Source: Catellatospora citrea
GTDB taxonomy: Bacteria > Actinomycetota > Actinomycetes > Mycobacteriales > Micromonosporaceae
Length of the DNA: 64,000 nt
Direction: 5' to 3'
Assembly (NCBI RefSeq): GCF_003610235.1
Contig: NZ_RAPR01000001.1
Span: forward strand, 7,440,001 to 7,504,000
How positions within the stretch are numbered: position 1 is the first letter of the stretch; each line of letters opens with the position of its first letter. The position numbers were made by a program, and so were the translations under genes. The notes under the pieces are model-generated. The model ran no database searches, was not told the origin of the DNA, and saw only the letters and a program-made list of their open reading frames with translations. Below, piece after piece: positions 44,054-52,264 of the stretch.

Positions 44054-44178
44054 CCACATCGTCACGTTGTGTGACGTGATCGCGCAAAGGGAACCGAGAG
44101 AGTGCCCCCGCACGTCACCATCGGCGTAGACGGCCCGCTGCCGCCACTCGGCGCGGGAAGTGGGGACGGGGGTCCATC

Positions 44179-44967
44179 ATGGTTTCTCGGCGCGAGTTGG
44201 TGCGCCTGCTGGCCGCGGGCGGTGCGGGCGCGGCCGCCGCGGTCGCCGCGCCGAAGGTGCGCTCCTGGTTCGGGCCGGATCGGCTGCCGCTGGACGGAGG
44301 ATACGCGCCCGCCGGCAACGAGCTGGGCTGGCACAACGGCGCGGTGCGGGTGCTGTGGCACGTCACCACCGACCGTCCGCTCATCGCGTTGACGTTCGAC
44401 GACGGCCCGGAGCCCGACTGGACGCCGCGGGTGCTCGACGCCCTCGACGAACTCGACGCCAAGGCGACGTTCTTCGTCGTCGGCGAGCGGCTGGTGCGCA
44501 ACGCCGCCCTGGTCAAGGGCCGCTACGCCCGCCACGAGGTCGGCAACCACACCTGGGCGCACAAGGACCTGGCCCAGCGCGACGAGAAGGGCGTACGCGA
44601 CCAGCTGCGCCGCTGCCACGACGCCGTCGCCGAGCACGTCGGACGCGCACCGAGGCTGCTGCGCCCGCCGTGGGGCCACCTCGCGGGCACCACGCTGACC
44701 GTCGCCGAGGAGTTCGGCTACGACGTGGTCATGTGGTCGCAGCGCATGCGCGAGAACCTGTTCGTGGACCACCCGGGCGGCATCGTCGCCGACACGGCCG
44801 ACCAGGCCCGCCCCGGCGCGGTGATCCTGGCCCACGACACCGGCCCCAAAGATCGCCTGGTCTGCATCGCCAACCTCAAGGGCATCGTCACCGAACTGCG
44901 CACCCGCGGCTTCGAACTGGTCACCGTCTCCGAACTCCTCGCCGCCGGCCACCCCGCCACCACCTGA
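44179..44967 (+). CDS. Tat-exported polysaccharide deacetylase (NodB domain)
   Basis: 262 residues. N-terminus MVSRRELVRLLAAGGAGAAAA is a twin-arginine signal, so the folded enzyme leaves by Tat. NodB domain: metal/catalytic Asp in LTFDDGPEP, metal His in GNHTWAH, active-site RPPWGH and AHDTG. A metal-dependent carbohydrate esterase (CE4) that removes acetyl from peptidoglycan, chitin or another polymer. Start ATG 44179. Convergent with the EF-G paralogue, 5 bases between stops. Confidence 0.88.
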   Translation: MVSRRELVRLLAAGGAGAAAAVAAPKVRSWFGPDRLPLDGGYAPAGNELGWHNGAVRVLWHVTTDRPLIALTFDDGPEPDWTPRVLDALDELDAKATFFVVGERLVRNAALVKGRYARHEVGNHTWAHKDLAQRDEKGVRDQLRRCHDAVAEHVGRAPRLLRPPWGHLAGTTLTVAEEFGYDVVMWSQRMRENLFVDHPGGIVADTADQARPGAVILAHDTGPKDRLVCIANLKGIVTELRTRGFELVTVSELLAAGHPATT

Positions 44968-44972
44968 CCGGG

Positions 44973-47135
44973 TCAGCGGGTGGGGGTGTGTTCCTTGCGG
45001 GCCTGGTCGGCGAGGTGGCCGGGCATCGGCTCGTAGCGGGCGAACTCGCGGGTGAAGGTGCCCGCGCCGGCCGTCATCGAGCGCAGGTCCACCAGGTAAC
45101 GCAGCAGTTCGACGGCGGGCACCTCGGCGCGGACCTGGGTGCGGTCGGCGCCGCCCGGGTCGGACTCGGAGCCCAGCACCCGGCCGCGCCGGCCGGACAG
45201 GTCGCTCATCACCGCGCCGACCGCCGAGTCGGGCACCGTGATGACCACCTCGTCGACCGGCTCCAGCAGGGTGATCTGCGCCTTCTCGGCGGCGTCCTTC
45301 AGGGCCATGCTGCCCGCGGTCTGGAACGCCGCGTCGGAGGAGTCGACGCTGTGCGCCTTGCCGTCGACCAGGGTCACCCGGAAGTCGACCACGGGGTAGC
45401 CGGCCACGATGCCCTTCTCGGCCTGCGCGCGTACCCCCTTCTCGACGCTGGGGATGTAGTTGTGCGGGATCGCCCCACCGACGATCTTGTCGACGAACTC
45501 GATGCCCGTGCCGCGCGGCAGCGGCTCCAGCTGGATCGAGCAGACGGCGTACTGGCCGTGCCCGCCGGACTGCTTGACGTGGCGGCCCTGCCCGGCGGCG
45601 GGGGCGGCGAACGCCTCGCGCAGGGCGACCTTCGCGGGCTCGGTGGACAGCTCGACGCCGCCCGCCCGCAGCCGGTCCAGCACCACATCGGCGTGCGCCT
45701 CGCCCATGCACCACAGCACCAGCTGGTGGGTCTCCGGGTTGCGCTCCAGGCGCAGCGTCGGGTCGCCCGCGACCAGCTTGGCCAGGTTCTTGGCCAGCGC
45801 GTCCTCGTCGGAGCGGGTCTTGGGCACCACGGCGACCGGCAGCAGCGGCTCGGGCATCTGCCACGGGGCCATCAGCAGCGGCCTGTCCTTGCCGGAGATG
45901 GTGTCGCCGGTCTCCGCGGCGGTCGACTTGGTGACCGCGCAGATGTCGCCGGCCACGCACATGTTCACCTCGCGCAAGTTCGCGCCGAGCGGGGAGTAGA
46001 CGTGCAGGACGCGCTCGTCGGCGTCGTGGTCGGGGTGCCCGCGCTCGGCGAGGCCGTGGCCGCTGATGTGCACCGGGGTGTCCGGGCGCAGCGTGCCGGA
46101 GAACACCCGGACCAGGCTGACCCGGCCCACGTACGGGTCGATGGTGGTCTTGACGACCTCGGCCACCAGCGGCCCGTTCGGGTCGCACTCCAGCGCGTCG
46201 CGGGGCGAGCCGTCGATGGCGGTGACCGCGGGCAGCGGGTGCTCCAGCGGGGTCGGGAAGGCCCGGGTCAGCAGCTCCAGCAGCGCGTCCAGGCCGACGC
46301 CGGTCTCCGCGCACACCGGCACCGCCGGGTGGAAGTGGCCGCGGGCGACGGCCTTCTCCAGGTCGTCGATGAGCACCTGGGCGTCGATGACCTCGCCGGC
46401 GAGGTACCGGTCCATCAGGGTCTCGTCCTCGCTCTCGGCGATGATGCCCTCGATCAGCTCGCCGCGGGACTCCTCGATCGCGGGCAGGTGCTCGGCGTCG
46501 GGCTGGCGCACCTGGGGCGGGTAGCCGTTCGAGTAGTCGTACACCTGCTGCGAGATCAGGCCGATCAGGCCCTCCACGGACTGGCCGTCGTCGCCGTGCA
46601 TGGGCAGGTACAGCGGCTGCACCTCCTCGCCGAAGACCCGCTGGCACAGGGCGAGGGCCTCGTCGAAGTCGGCCCTCGGGTGGTCCAGCCGGGTGATCGC
46701 CACGGCGCGCGGCATGCCGACGGCGGCGCACTCCTCCCAGAGGGTGGCCGTGGCGGCGTCCATGCCGTCCCAGGCGCTGACCACGAACAGGGCCGCGTCG
46801 GCGGCGCGCAGGCCCGCCCGCAGCTCGCCCACGAAGTCGGCGTAGCCGGGGGTGTCCAGCAGGTTGACCTTCACGCCCTGGTGGGTGAGCGGGGCGCAGG
46901 CCAGCGCGACGGAGCGCTGCTGCTTGACCGCGGCCGGGTCGTGGTCGGTGACCGTGGTGCCCTCGGTGACCGTGCCCGCCCGGCTGATCGTCTGCGTGGC
47001 CGCGAGCAGCGCCTCGACCAGCGTCGTCTTACCGCTGCCGGCGTGCCCCACCACCACCACGTTGCGCACGTCTGACGGCTGCTCGGCGACCTGCGCCGGA
47101 GCCTGTGAGACCTTCTCCTTGTCGCCGCGCGCCAT
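44973..47135 (-). CDS. Elongation factor G paralogue (EF-G2 type)
   Basis: 720 residues with full EF-G architecture: G domain (GHAGSGKTT, G3 DTPGYADF), domains II-V (GKDRPLLMAPWQMPEPLLPVAVVP, VDKIVGGAIPHNYIPSVEKGV). The G4 motif NKxD of true EF-G is ITRLD here, as in actinobacterial FusA2, so guanine specificity or GTP use is altered. These paralogues do not replace EF-G and may act on stalled ribosomes; role unproven. ATG 47135 after GGAGGCG. It faces away from pgsA and is an insertion in the PIM locus. Confidence 0.9.
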   Translation of the reverse strand: MARGDKEKVSQAPAQVAEQPSDVRNVVVVGHAGSGKTTLVEALLAATQTISRAGTVTEGTTVTDHDPAAVKQQRSVALACAPLTHQGVKVNLLDTPGYADFVGELRAGLRAADAALFVVSAWDGMDAATATLWEECAAVGMPRAVAITRLDHPRADFDEALALCQRVFGEEVQPLYLPMHGDDGQSVEGLIGLISQQVYDYSNGYPPQVRQPDAEHLPAIEESRGELIEGIIAESEDETLMDRYLAGEVIDAQVLIDDLEKAVARGHFHPAVPVCAETGVGLDALLELLTRAFPTPLEHPLPAVTAIDGSPRDALECDPNGPLVAEVVKTTIDPYVGRVSLVRVFSGTLRPDTPVHISGHGLAERGHPDHDADERVLHVYSPLGANLREVNMCVAGDICAVTKSTAAETGDTISGKDRPLLMAPWQMPEPLLPVAVVPKTRSDEDALAKNLAKLVAGDPTLRLERNPETHQLVLWCMGEAHADVVLDRLRAGGVELSTEPAKVALREAFAAPAAGQGRHVKQSGGHGQYAVCSIQLEPLPRGTGIEFVDKIVGGAIPHNYIPSVEKGVRAQAEKGIVAGYPVVDFRVTLVDGKAHSVDSSDAAFQTAGSMALKDAAEKAQITLLEPVDEVVITVPDSAVGAVMSDLSGRRGRVLGSESDPGGADRTQVRAEVPAVELLRYLVDLRSMTAGAGTFTREFARYEPMPGHLADQARKEHTPTR

Positions 47136-47272
47136 CTGTCCGCCTCCTGTTGCCGTGTCGGTTACTGCATTGTTTCCGATCCCACACCCATCGGGCGTAC
47201 GGACACAACCCCGGCGTCAGCGTGTCGCCGCCGTCGGGCGTGCTGACCCACACCGCTATCGTTAGCGCCATC

Positions 47273-47893
47273 ATGGCGAAGATCCTCAGCGTGGTGGGCA
47301 AGGCCGGCACGGCCCGCCTGCTCGATCCCCTCAGCCGGGCACTGCTGCGGGCGGGTGTGAGCCCGAACGCGGTGACCATAGTCGGCACTCTCGGCGTGCT
47401 CGTCGGCGCCTTCGGTTTCGCGGCGCGCGGCCACTGGATCGCCGCTGTCGTGATCATCACGGTGTGCGGGCTCACCGACATCATGGACGGCGCGATGGCC
47501 CGCGCCCGCGGCAGCGCCAACCGCTACGGCGCGCTGCTGGACTCGACGATGGACCGGATCGCCGACGGCGCGATCTTCGCGGCCATCGCCTGGTGGTACG
47601 CGGGCACCGGCGACCGCCTCTCCCTGGCCGCCGCACTGATCTGCCTGGTCACCGGGCAGGTCGTCTCCTACGTCAAGGCGCGCGCCGAGGGGCTGGGCAT
47701 GTCCTGCCACGTCGGCCTCGTCGAGCGGGCCGAACGCCTGATCACCGTCGGCGTCGGCGCGCTGCTGACCGGCTTCGGCCTGGCCTGGGGCCTGCCCGCG
47801 TCGCTGTGGCTGCTCGCGGCGGGTTCGGTGTTCACCATCTGGCAGCGCATGTGGCACGTGCGCCAGCAGGAGTCCGCCGGGGAGTCGGTGTGA
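47273..47893 (+). CDS. pgsA: CDP-alcohol phosphatidyltransferase, phosphatidylinositol phosphate synthase
   Basis: 206 residues, about six membrane helices. CDP-AP motif DIMDGAMARARGSANRYGAL followed by LDSTMDR holds the catalytic Asp/Gly/Asp pattern DG-x2-AR-x8-G-x3-D-x3-D. It makes phosphatidylinositol phosphate from CDP-diacylglycerol and inositol phosphate, the base of PIMs. In Mycobacterium this is PgsA1 and is followed by the acyltransferase and pimA, as here. ATG 47273; TATCGT ten bases before hints at a leaderless or short leader mRNA. Confidence 0.92.
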   Translation: MAKILSVVGKAGTARLLDPLSRALLRAGVSPNAVTIVGTLGVLVGAFGFAARGHWIAAVVIITVCGLTDIMDGAMARARGSANRYGALLDSTMDRIADGAIFAAIAWWYAGTGDRLSLAAALICLVTGQVVSYVKARAEGLGMSCHVGLVERAERLITVGVGALLTGFGLAWGLPASLWLLAAGSVFTIWQRMWHVRQQESAGESV

Positions 47894-47937
47894 GCGAGCT
47901 CGGCGAGCGAACCAGCCGGCACAGCACTCGCGCCGCC

Positions 47938-47955
47938 GACGAGCGCAGCGAGGAG
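47938..47955 (+). repeat. 18-bp repeated spacer carrying a Shine-Dalgarno, copy 2
   Basis: GACGAGCGCAGCGAGGAG, five bases before the acyltransferase GTG. Identical to the minus-strand copy before the sugar permease gene. Confidence 0.7.
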
Positions 47956-47960
47956 AAGGC

Positions 47961-48908
47961 GTGAGCGGGCGCGAGCGGCTGGTCGTGTTGGGGTATGCGG
48001 CCGGGTGGCGGCTGGTCCGGGCGCTGCCCGAGTCCGCCGCGTCGGCGCTGTTCCGGGCCGGTGCCGACCGGGCCGCCGCGAAGCGGGGACCGGGCGTGCA
48101 GCGGCTGGCCCGCAACCTGCGCAACGTGCTCGGCCACGACCCGTCCGACGAGCTGGTCCGCGACGCCGTGCGCTCGTATGCCCGCTACTGGCTGGAGGCG
48201 TTCCGGTTGCCGTCGAAGTCGAAGGCGCAGCTGCGCGACGGCTTCCGGCTGCACGGCGTGGACAAGCTGATCGCCGCGCACGAGGCGGGCACCGGCGCGA
48301 TCGTCGCGCTGCCGCACGCGGGCAACTGGGACGCGGCCGGGGCCGTGGTCACCGCGCACGGGGTGCCGCTGACCACGGTCGCCGAGCGGCTCAAGCCGGA
48401 GGGCCTCTACCGCCGCTTCCTGGCGTACCGCGAGAAACTCGGCATGACCATCGTCCCGACCGTCGGCGGGCAGGGTTCGCCGATCGACGCGCTGGTCAAG
48501 GCGCTCGGGCAGGCGCACATCGTGCCGCTGCTGGCCGACCGGGACCTGTCCGCGCGGGGCGTCGAGGTGGAGTTCTTCGGCGGGCGCACCCGCATGCCGG
48601 CCGGTCCGGCGATGCTGGCGCTGCGCACCGGAGCGCCGCTGTTCGTGGTGGACATGTGGTACGAGCCGGACATGGCCTGCGGCCGGGTGGTCGGCCCGCT
48701 GCCGGTGCCCGACGCGTCCGCCGGGCCGCTGGACGTGCGGGTCAAGCTGCTCACCCAGCAGGTCGCCGACGGTCTGGCCCGCGGCATCGCCGCGCACCCG
48801 GCCGACTGGCACATGCTGCAGAAGCTGTGGCTGACCGAGCCGCCCGCGGGCGACCCGGCGGCCGCCCGCGCCACCTCGGCCGCGGGCGCCACCGACCCCG
48901 AGGAGTGA
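47961..48908 (+). CDS. patA: Phosphatidylinositol mannoside acyltransferase
   Basis: 315 residues of the LpxL/HtrB-like acyltransferase family. Catalytic motif PHAGNWD (His-x4-Asp) near residue 115, and VEFFGGRTRMPAGPAMLALRTG. It adds an acyl chain to the mannose of PIM in the inner membrane face. GTG 47961 follows GAGGAGAAGGC. Ends one base before the pimA start, so pgsA-patA-pimA is one operon. Confidence 0.9.
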   Translation: MSGRERLVVLGYAAGWRLVRALPESAASALFRAGADRAAAKRGPGVQRLARNLRNVLGHDPSDELVRDAVRSYARYWLEAFRLPSKSKAQLRDGFRLHGVDKLIAAHEAGTGAIVALPHAGNWDAAGAVVTAHGVPLTTVAERLKPEGLYRRFLAYREKLGMTIVPTVGGQGSPIDALVKALGQAHIVPLLADRDLSARGVEVEFFGGRTRMPAGPAMLALRTGAPLFVVDMWYEPDMACGRVVGPLPVPDASAGPLDVRVKLLTQQVADGLARGIAAHPADWHMLQKLWLTEPPAGDPAAARATSAAGATDPEE

Positions 48909-48909
48909 C

Positions 48910-50064
48910 GTGCGGATCGGAATCGTCTGCCCGTACTCGATGGATGTGCCGGGCGGCGTGCAGTTCCACGTACGCGACCTCGCCGAGACGCTGATCGCGA
49001 TGGGGCACGAGGTCAGCGTGCTCGCGCCGGCCGACGACGACCAGCCCCTGCCGCCGTACGTGGTGGCCGCGGGGCGGGCCGTGCCGGTGCCCTACAACGG
49101 CTCGGTGGCCCGGCTCAACTTCGGCCCGATCTCGGCCGCCCGCACCCGCCGCTGGCTGCACCAGGGCGACTTCGACGTGCTGCACGTGCACGAGCCGCTG
49201 ACGCCGAGCCTGTCGCTGCTGGCCGTGATGTCGGCGCGCGGCCCGGTGGTGGCGACCTTCCACACCGCGATCACCCGGTCGCGGGCGCTCGCGGCCGGCG
49301 CGCCCGTGGCCCGGGTCGTGCTGGAGCGCATCACCGGCCGCATCGCGGTCAGCGAGCTGGCGCGCCGGGTGCAGGTGGAGCACCTGGACGGTGGCGCGGT
49401 GGAGATCCCCAACGGCGTCTCGGTGGCGCACTTCGCCGACGCCGAGCCGCTGCCCGGCTGGCCGGGCGAGTGCCGTCCGGGGTACGGCGGCACGGTGGGC
49501 TTCCTGGGCCGCTTCACCGAGCCCCGCAAGGGCTTCGACATCCTCGCCCGCGCGCTGGCCGAGGTGATGCCGCGGCGTCCCGGCATGCGGCTGCTGCTGG
49601 CCGGCCCCGGCGACCTCGACGAGGTGGACCTGCCGCCGGTGGTGGCCGAGCGCACCACCTTCCTGGGCAAGGTGTCGGAGGAGGACAAGGCGCGCATGCT
49701 GCGCAGCGTCGACCTCTACATCGCGCCGAACACCGGCGGGGAGTCGTTCGGCATGATCCTCACCGAGGCGATGGCGGCGGGCGCGCCCGTGATCGCCACC
49801 GACCTGGACGCGTTCCGCCGGGTGCTCGACGGCGGCCGGGCCGGCGCGCTGTTCCCCAACGGCGACGCCGCGTCGCTGGCCGACGCCGTCACGGCGCTGC
49901 TCGACGACGGCGAACGCCGCCGTGAGCTGGCCGAACACGCGGAGCGCGTGGTCGCGGCGTACGACTGGCCGGTGGTCGCCGCGCGGGTGCTGGAGGTCTA
50001 CAACAGCGCCATCGAGGCGCTCGGCGAGACGGTCAGCGGAGCCGATCCCCCCGCGCAGTGGTGA
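48910..50064 (+). CDS. pimA: Phosphatidylinositol alpha-mannosyltransferase
   Basis: 384-residue GT4 enzyme, length and sequence as PimA. N-terminal RIGIVCPYSMDVPGGVQFHVRDLAE; mid PLTPSLSLLAVMSARGPVVATFHT; GDP-mannose site ESFGMILTEAMAAGAPVIATD. It transfers the first mannose to phosphatidylinositol at the cytoplasmic face. GTG 48910, in the pgsA-patA-pimA operon. Followed by a small membrane protein gene with its own leaderless promoter. Confidence 0.95.
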   Translation: MRIGIVCPYSMDVPGGVQFHVRDLAETLIAMGHEVSVLAPADDDQPLPPYVVAAGRAVPVPYNGSVARLNFGPISAARTRRWLHQGDFDVLHVHEPLTPSLSLLAVMSARGPVVATFHTAITRSRALAAGAPVARVVLERITGRIAVSELARRVQVEHLDGGAVEIPNGVSVAHFADAEPLPGWPGECRPGYGGTVGFLGRFTEPRKGFDILARALAEVMPRRPGMRLLLAGPGDLDEVDLPPVVAERTTFLGKVSEEDKARMLRSVDLYIAPNTGGESFGMILTEAMAAGAPVIATDLDAFRRVLDGGRAGALFPNGDAASLADAVTALLDDGERRRELAEHAERVVAAYDWPVVAARVLEVYNSAIEALGETVSGADPPAQW

Positions 50065-50083
50065 GGCCGTAACAGCGCACCAC

Positions 50084-50089
50084 TACGAT
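50084..50089 (+). promoter_or_regulatory. -10 box TACGAT (leaderless) of the membrane protein gene
   Basis: Ends 7 bases before ATG 50097 and overlaps ATG 50088, which argues against that earlier start. Confidence 0.5.
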
Positions 50090-50096
50090 GCCCCGC

Positions 50097-50588
50097 ATGG
50101 GTTGGGTGATCGGCGTGGTGGCCTTGGTGGTCGTGATCGCGTCGTACGTCACCTGGACCGCCGGGCGGGTGGACCGCCTGCACCTGCGGGCCGCCTCGGC
50201 GGGCCGGGCGCTGGACTCGCAGCTGGTGCGCCGGGCGGCGGCCGCCGCGGTGCTGGCCGAGACCGAGCTGGCCGGCGATCCGGCGGGCGCGGACCTGTAC
50301 GCCGCGGCCCGAGCCGCGCTGGACGCCCGCGAGGACGACCGGGAGGCCTCGGAGAACGACCTCACCCGGATGCTGCGCAAGCAGGCCCTCGATCCCCAGG
50401 AGCCGGACGGGGCGGCCGTGATCGCGGCCAGCCGCCGGGTGGCGCTGGCCCGCCAGATGCACACCGACCTGGTCCGCGCCGCGCTGGCGTCGCGGGAGCG
50501 ACCGCTGGTGCGGCTGCTGCGGCTCAACCGCAAGCACACCCGCCCGTCGTACTTCGACATCGACGACCCGACCTTGAGCGTGAGCTGA
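50097..50588 (+). CDS. Conserved membrane protein of the PIM locus
   Basis: 163 residues: one N-terminal membrane helix (VIGVVALVVVIASYVTW), then a helical cytoplasmic domain (RLHLRAASAGRALDSQLVRRAAAAAVLAE, ASENDLTRMLRKQAL, RRVALARQMHTDLVRAAL). Same position between pimA and pdxS as Streptomyces SCO1524, so it is a conserved actinobacterial family without a known role, perhaps linked to PIM or envelope synthesis. Start 50097 on promoter grounds; ATG 50088 in frame. Confidence 0.8.
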   Translation: MGWVIGVVALVVVIASYVTWTAGRVDRLHLRAASAGRALDSQLVRRAAAAAVLAETELAGDPAGADLYAAARAALDAREDDREASENDLTRMLRKQALDPQEPDGAAVIAASRRVALARQMHTDLVRAALASRERPLVRLLRLNRKHTRPSYFDIDDPTLSVS

Positions 50589-50636
50589 GACCTCGGGTAC
50601 ATTTGCGGCTCCCGCTGAGTTGTCCCAGGTCACACC

Positions 50637-50652
50637 TGTGACTCAGGTCACA
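50637..50652 (+). promoter_or_regulatory. Perfect Crp consensus upstream of pdxS
   Basis: TGTGACTCAGGTCACA fits TGTGA-N6-TCACA at every defined position. Its centre is ~60 bases upstream of the -10 box TAGAAT, a distance suited to class I activation. Confidence 0.6.
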
Positions 50653-50704
50653 GGCCGGGCCACAGGGTGCTGATTGGCCGTCGGGTGGCCTGCTCGCCCC
50701 CGCG

Positions 50705-50710
50705 TAGAAT
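50705..50710 (+). promoter_or_regulatory. -10 box TAGAAT of pdxS
   Basis: TAGAAT gives an mRNA start near 50717 and a leader of about 95 bases. No -35 at the usual distance stands out. Confidence 0.5.
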
Positions 50711-50813
50711 TCAGACCAGCGGAGCCTGCCGTCCGCCCTGCGGTGATCGCAAGACGCCGGGCGGCCTCCTCCGCGGTCCTCGAGATCCCGTGTGTCAGGA
50801 GAAGCGCGACATC

Positions 50814-51722
50814 ATGTCTGCAACCGAGTCTGTGAACGTACCGGTGACCGGCACCGCCCGCGTGAAGCGCGGTATGGCCGAGATGCTCAAGGGCGGCGTG
50901 ATCATGGACGTCGTCAACGCGGAGCAGGCGAAGATCGCCGAGGACGCCGGCGCCGTCGCCGTCATGGCGCTGGAGCGGGTGCCCGCCGACATCCGCGCCC
51001 AGGGCGGCGTGTCCCGCATGAGCGACCCCGACATGATCGACGGCATCATCAACGCCGTCTCCATCCCGGTCATGGCCAAGGCCCGCATCGGCCACTTCGT
51101 CGAGGCACAGGTGCTGCAGGCGCTCGGCGTGGACTACATCGACGAGTCCGAGGTGCTGACCCCGGCCGACTACGCCAACCACATCGACAAGTGGCAGTTC
51201 ACCGTGCCGTTCGTGTGCGGCGCGACCAACCTGGGCGAGGCGCTGCGCCGGATCACCGAGGGCGCGGCCATGATCCGTTCCAAGGGCGAGGCCGGCACCG
51301 GCGACGTCTCCAACGCCACCACCCACATGCGTAAGATCCGTGGCGAGATCAAGAAGCTGACCTCGCTGCCCGCCGACGAGCTCTACGTCGCGGCCAAGGA
51401 GCTGCAGGCGCCGTACGAGCTGGTCAAGGAGATCGCCGAGACCGGCAAGCTGCCGGTCGTGCTGTTCACCGCGGGCGGCATCGCCACCCCGGCCGACGCC
51501 GCGATGATGATGCAGCTCGGCGCCGAGGGCGTCTTCGTGGGCTCGGGCATCTTCAAGTCGGGCAACCCGGCCCAGCGCGCCGAGGCCATCGTGAAGGCCA
51601 CCACCTTCTTCGACGACCCGGACGTGCTCGCCAAGGTGTCCCGCGGCCTGGGCGAGGCCATGGTCGGCATCAACGTCGACGAGATCCCGCAGCCGCACCG
51701 CCTGGCCGAGCGCGGCTGGTGA
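50814..51722 (+). CDS. pdxS: Pyridoxal 5'-phosphate synthase subunit PdxS
   Basis: 302-residue (beta/alpha)8 barrel; with PdxT it makes PLP from ribose 5-phosphate, glyceraldehyde 3-phosphate and ammonia. [18 protein letters not shown] at the start (lysine of the first active site near 80-85 and 150), [17 protein letters not shown], and [14 protein letters not shown] are invariant. ATG 50814 with AGGAGA. In most relatives pdxT follows directly; here it is 8 kb away, after a polysaccharide operon. Crp-like site and double terminators surround the gene. Confidence 0.97.
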   Translation: MSATESVNVPVTGTARVKRGMAEMLKGGVIMDVVNAEQAKIAEDAGAVAVMALERVPADIRAQGGVSRMSDPDMIDGIINAVSIPVMAKARIGHFVEAQVLQALGVDYIDESEVLTPADYANHIDKWQFTVPFVCGATNLGEALRRITEGAAMIRSKGEAGTGDVSNATTHMRKIRGEIKKLTSLPADELYVAAKELQAPYELVKEIAETGKLPVVLFTAGGIATPADAAMMMQLGAEGVFVGSGIFKSGNPAQRAEAIVKATTFFDDPDVLAKVSRGLGEAMVGINVDEIPQPHRLAERGW

Positions 51723-51727
51723 ACCCT

Positions 51728-51749
51728 CCGGTCCCGGTGACGGGACCGG
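51728..51749 (+). terminator. pdxS terminator
   Basis: Perfect 9-bp stem CCGGTCCCG / CGGGACCGG, five bases after the stop. Confidence 0.65.
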
Positions 51750-51766
51750 CCGGGCGCGCCGCCTGA

Positions 51767-51796
51767 CGACCCGCCCGCTGCTCAGCGGGCGGGTCG
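51767..51796. terminator. Second (bidirectional) terminator, pdxS/excalibur gene
   Basis: Perfect 14-bp stem CGACCCGCCCGCTG / CAGCGGGCGGGTCG, overlapping the stop of the convergent gene. Confidence 0.75.
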
Positions 51797-52264
51797 ATCT
51801 GCTTTCTCGCAGGCCTCGCCGTCGTGGTCCGGGTCCAGGTGGTGCCGGTCCTTGCCGCGTGCCAGCAGGCGCGGGACCGTGCCGCCCGGGTCGGGGTCGA
51901 AGTATCCGTGGCCGCGCAGCCAGTCGCAGCGTGCGCGCACCCCGGGCGGGAACCGCCACGGCACGCACAGGCCGGGTCGATCCGGCATGCGGTAGCCGTG
52001 GTCGCAGCCGTCGATGCCCGCGGGCATCTCGGGTGGCCGCTGCGGTCTCGGCAGCGCCCGCTGCGGCCTGGCCTGCGGCTTGCGGGCGAAGGACTGCACG
52101 AACGGCCGGACCGCGGTGGGCCTGGACGGATACGGGCTGAGCGTGAGCCGGGTCGCCGTGGCCGGCCCGGCCGTGGCGGTCGACGGGCCGAGGCCGGTGG
52201 CGACGGTCAGCAGGAAGGCGGCGGCCGCGAGCAGCCGCAGCGCGGTACGCGTGGACCTGTTCAC
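51782..52264 (-). CDS. Secreted excalibur-domain protein
   Basis: 160 residues. Signal peptide (LRLLAAAAFLLTVATGLGPSTATA), a Pro/Arg-rich middle, and a C-terminal excalibur domain DHLDPDHDGEACE-type (here HHLDPDHDGEACEKAD) that resembles calcium-binding EF-hand loops in secreted nucleases. Its GTG start overlaps the stop of the GlxA-like gene (GTGA), so it is the last gene of the polysaccharide operon. It may bind metal or the polymer at the cell surface; no enzyme activity is evident. Confidence 0.8.
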   Translation of the reverse strand: MNRSTRTALRLLAAAAFLLTVATGLGPSTATAGPATATRLTLSPYPSRPTAVRPFVQSFARKPQARPQRALPRPQRPPEMPAGIDGCDHGYRMPDRPGLCVPWRFPPGVRARCDWLRGHGYFDPDPGGTVPRLLARGKDRHHLDPDHDGEACEKADRPAR

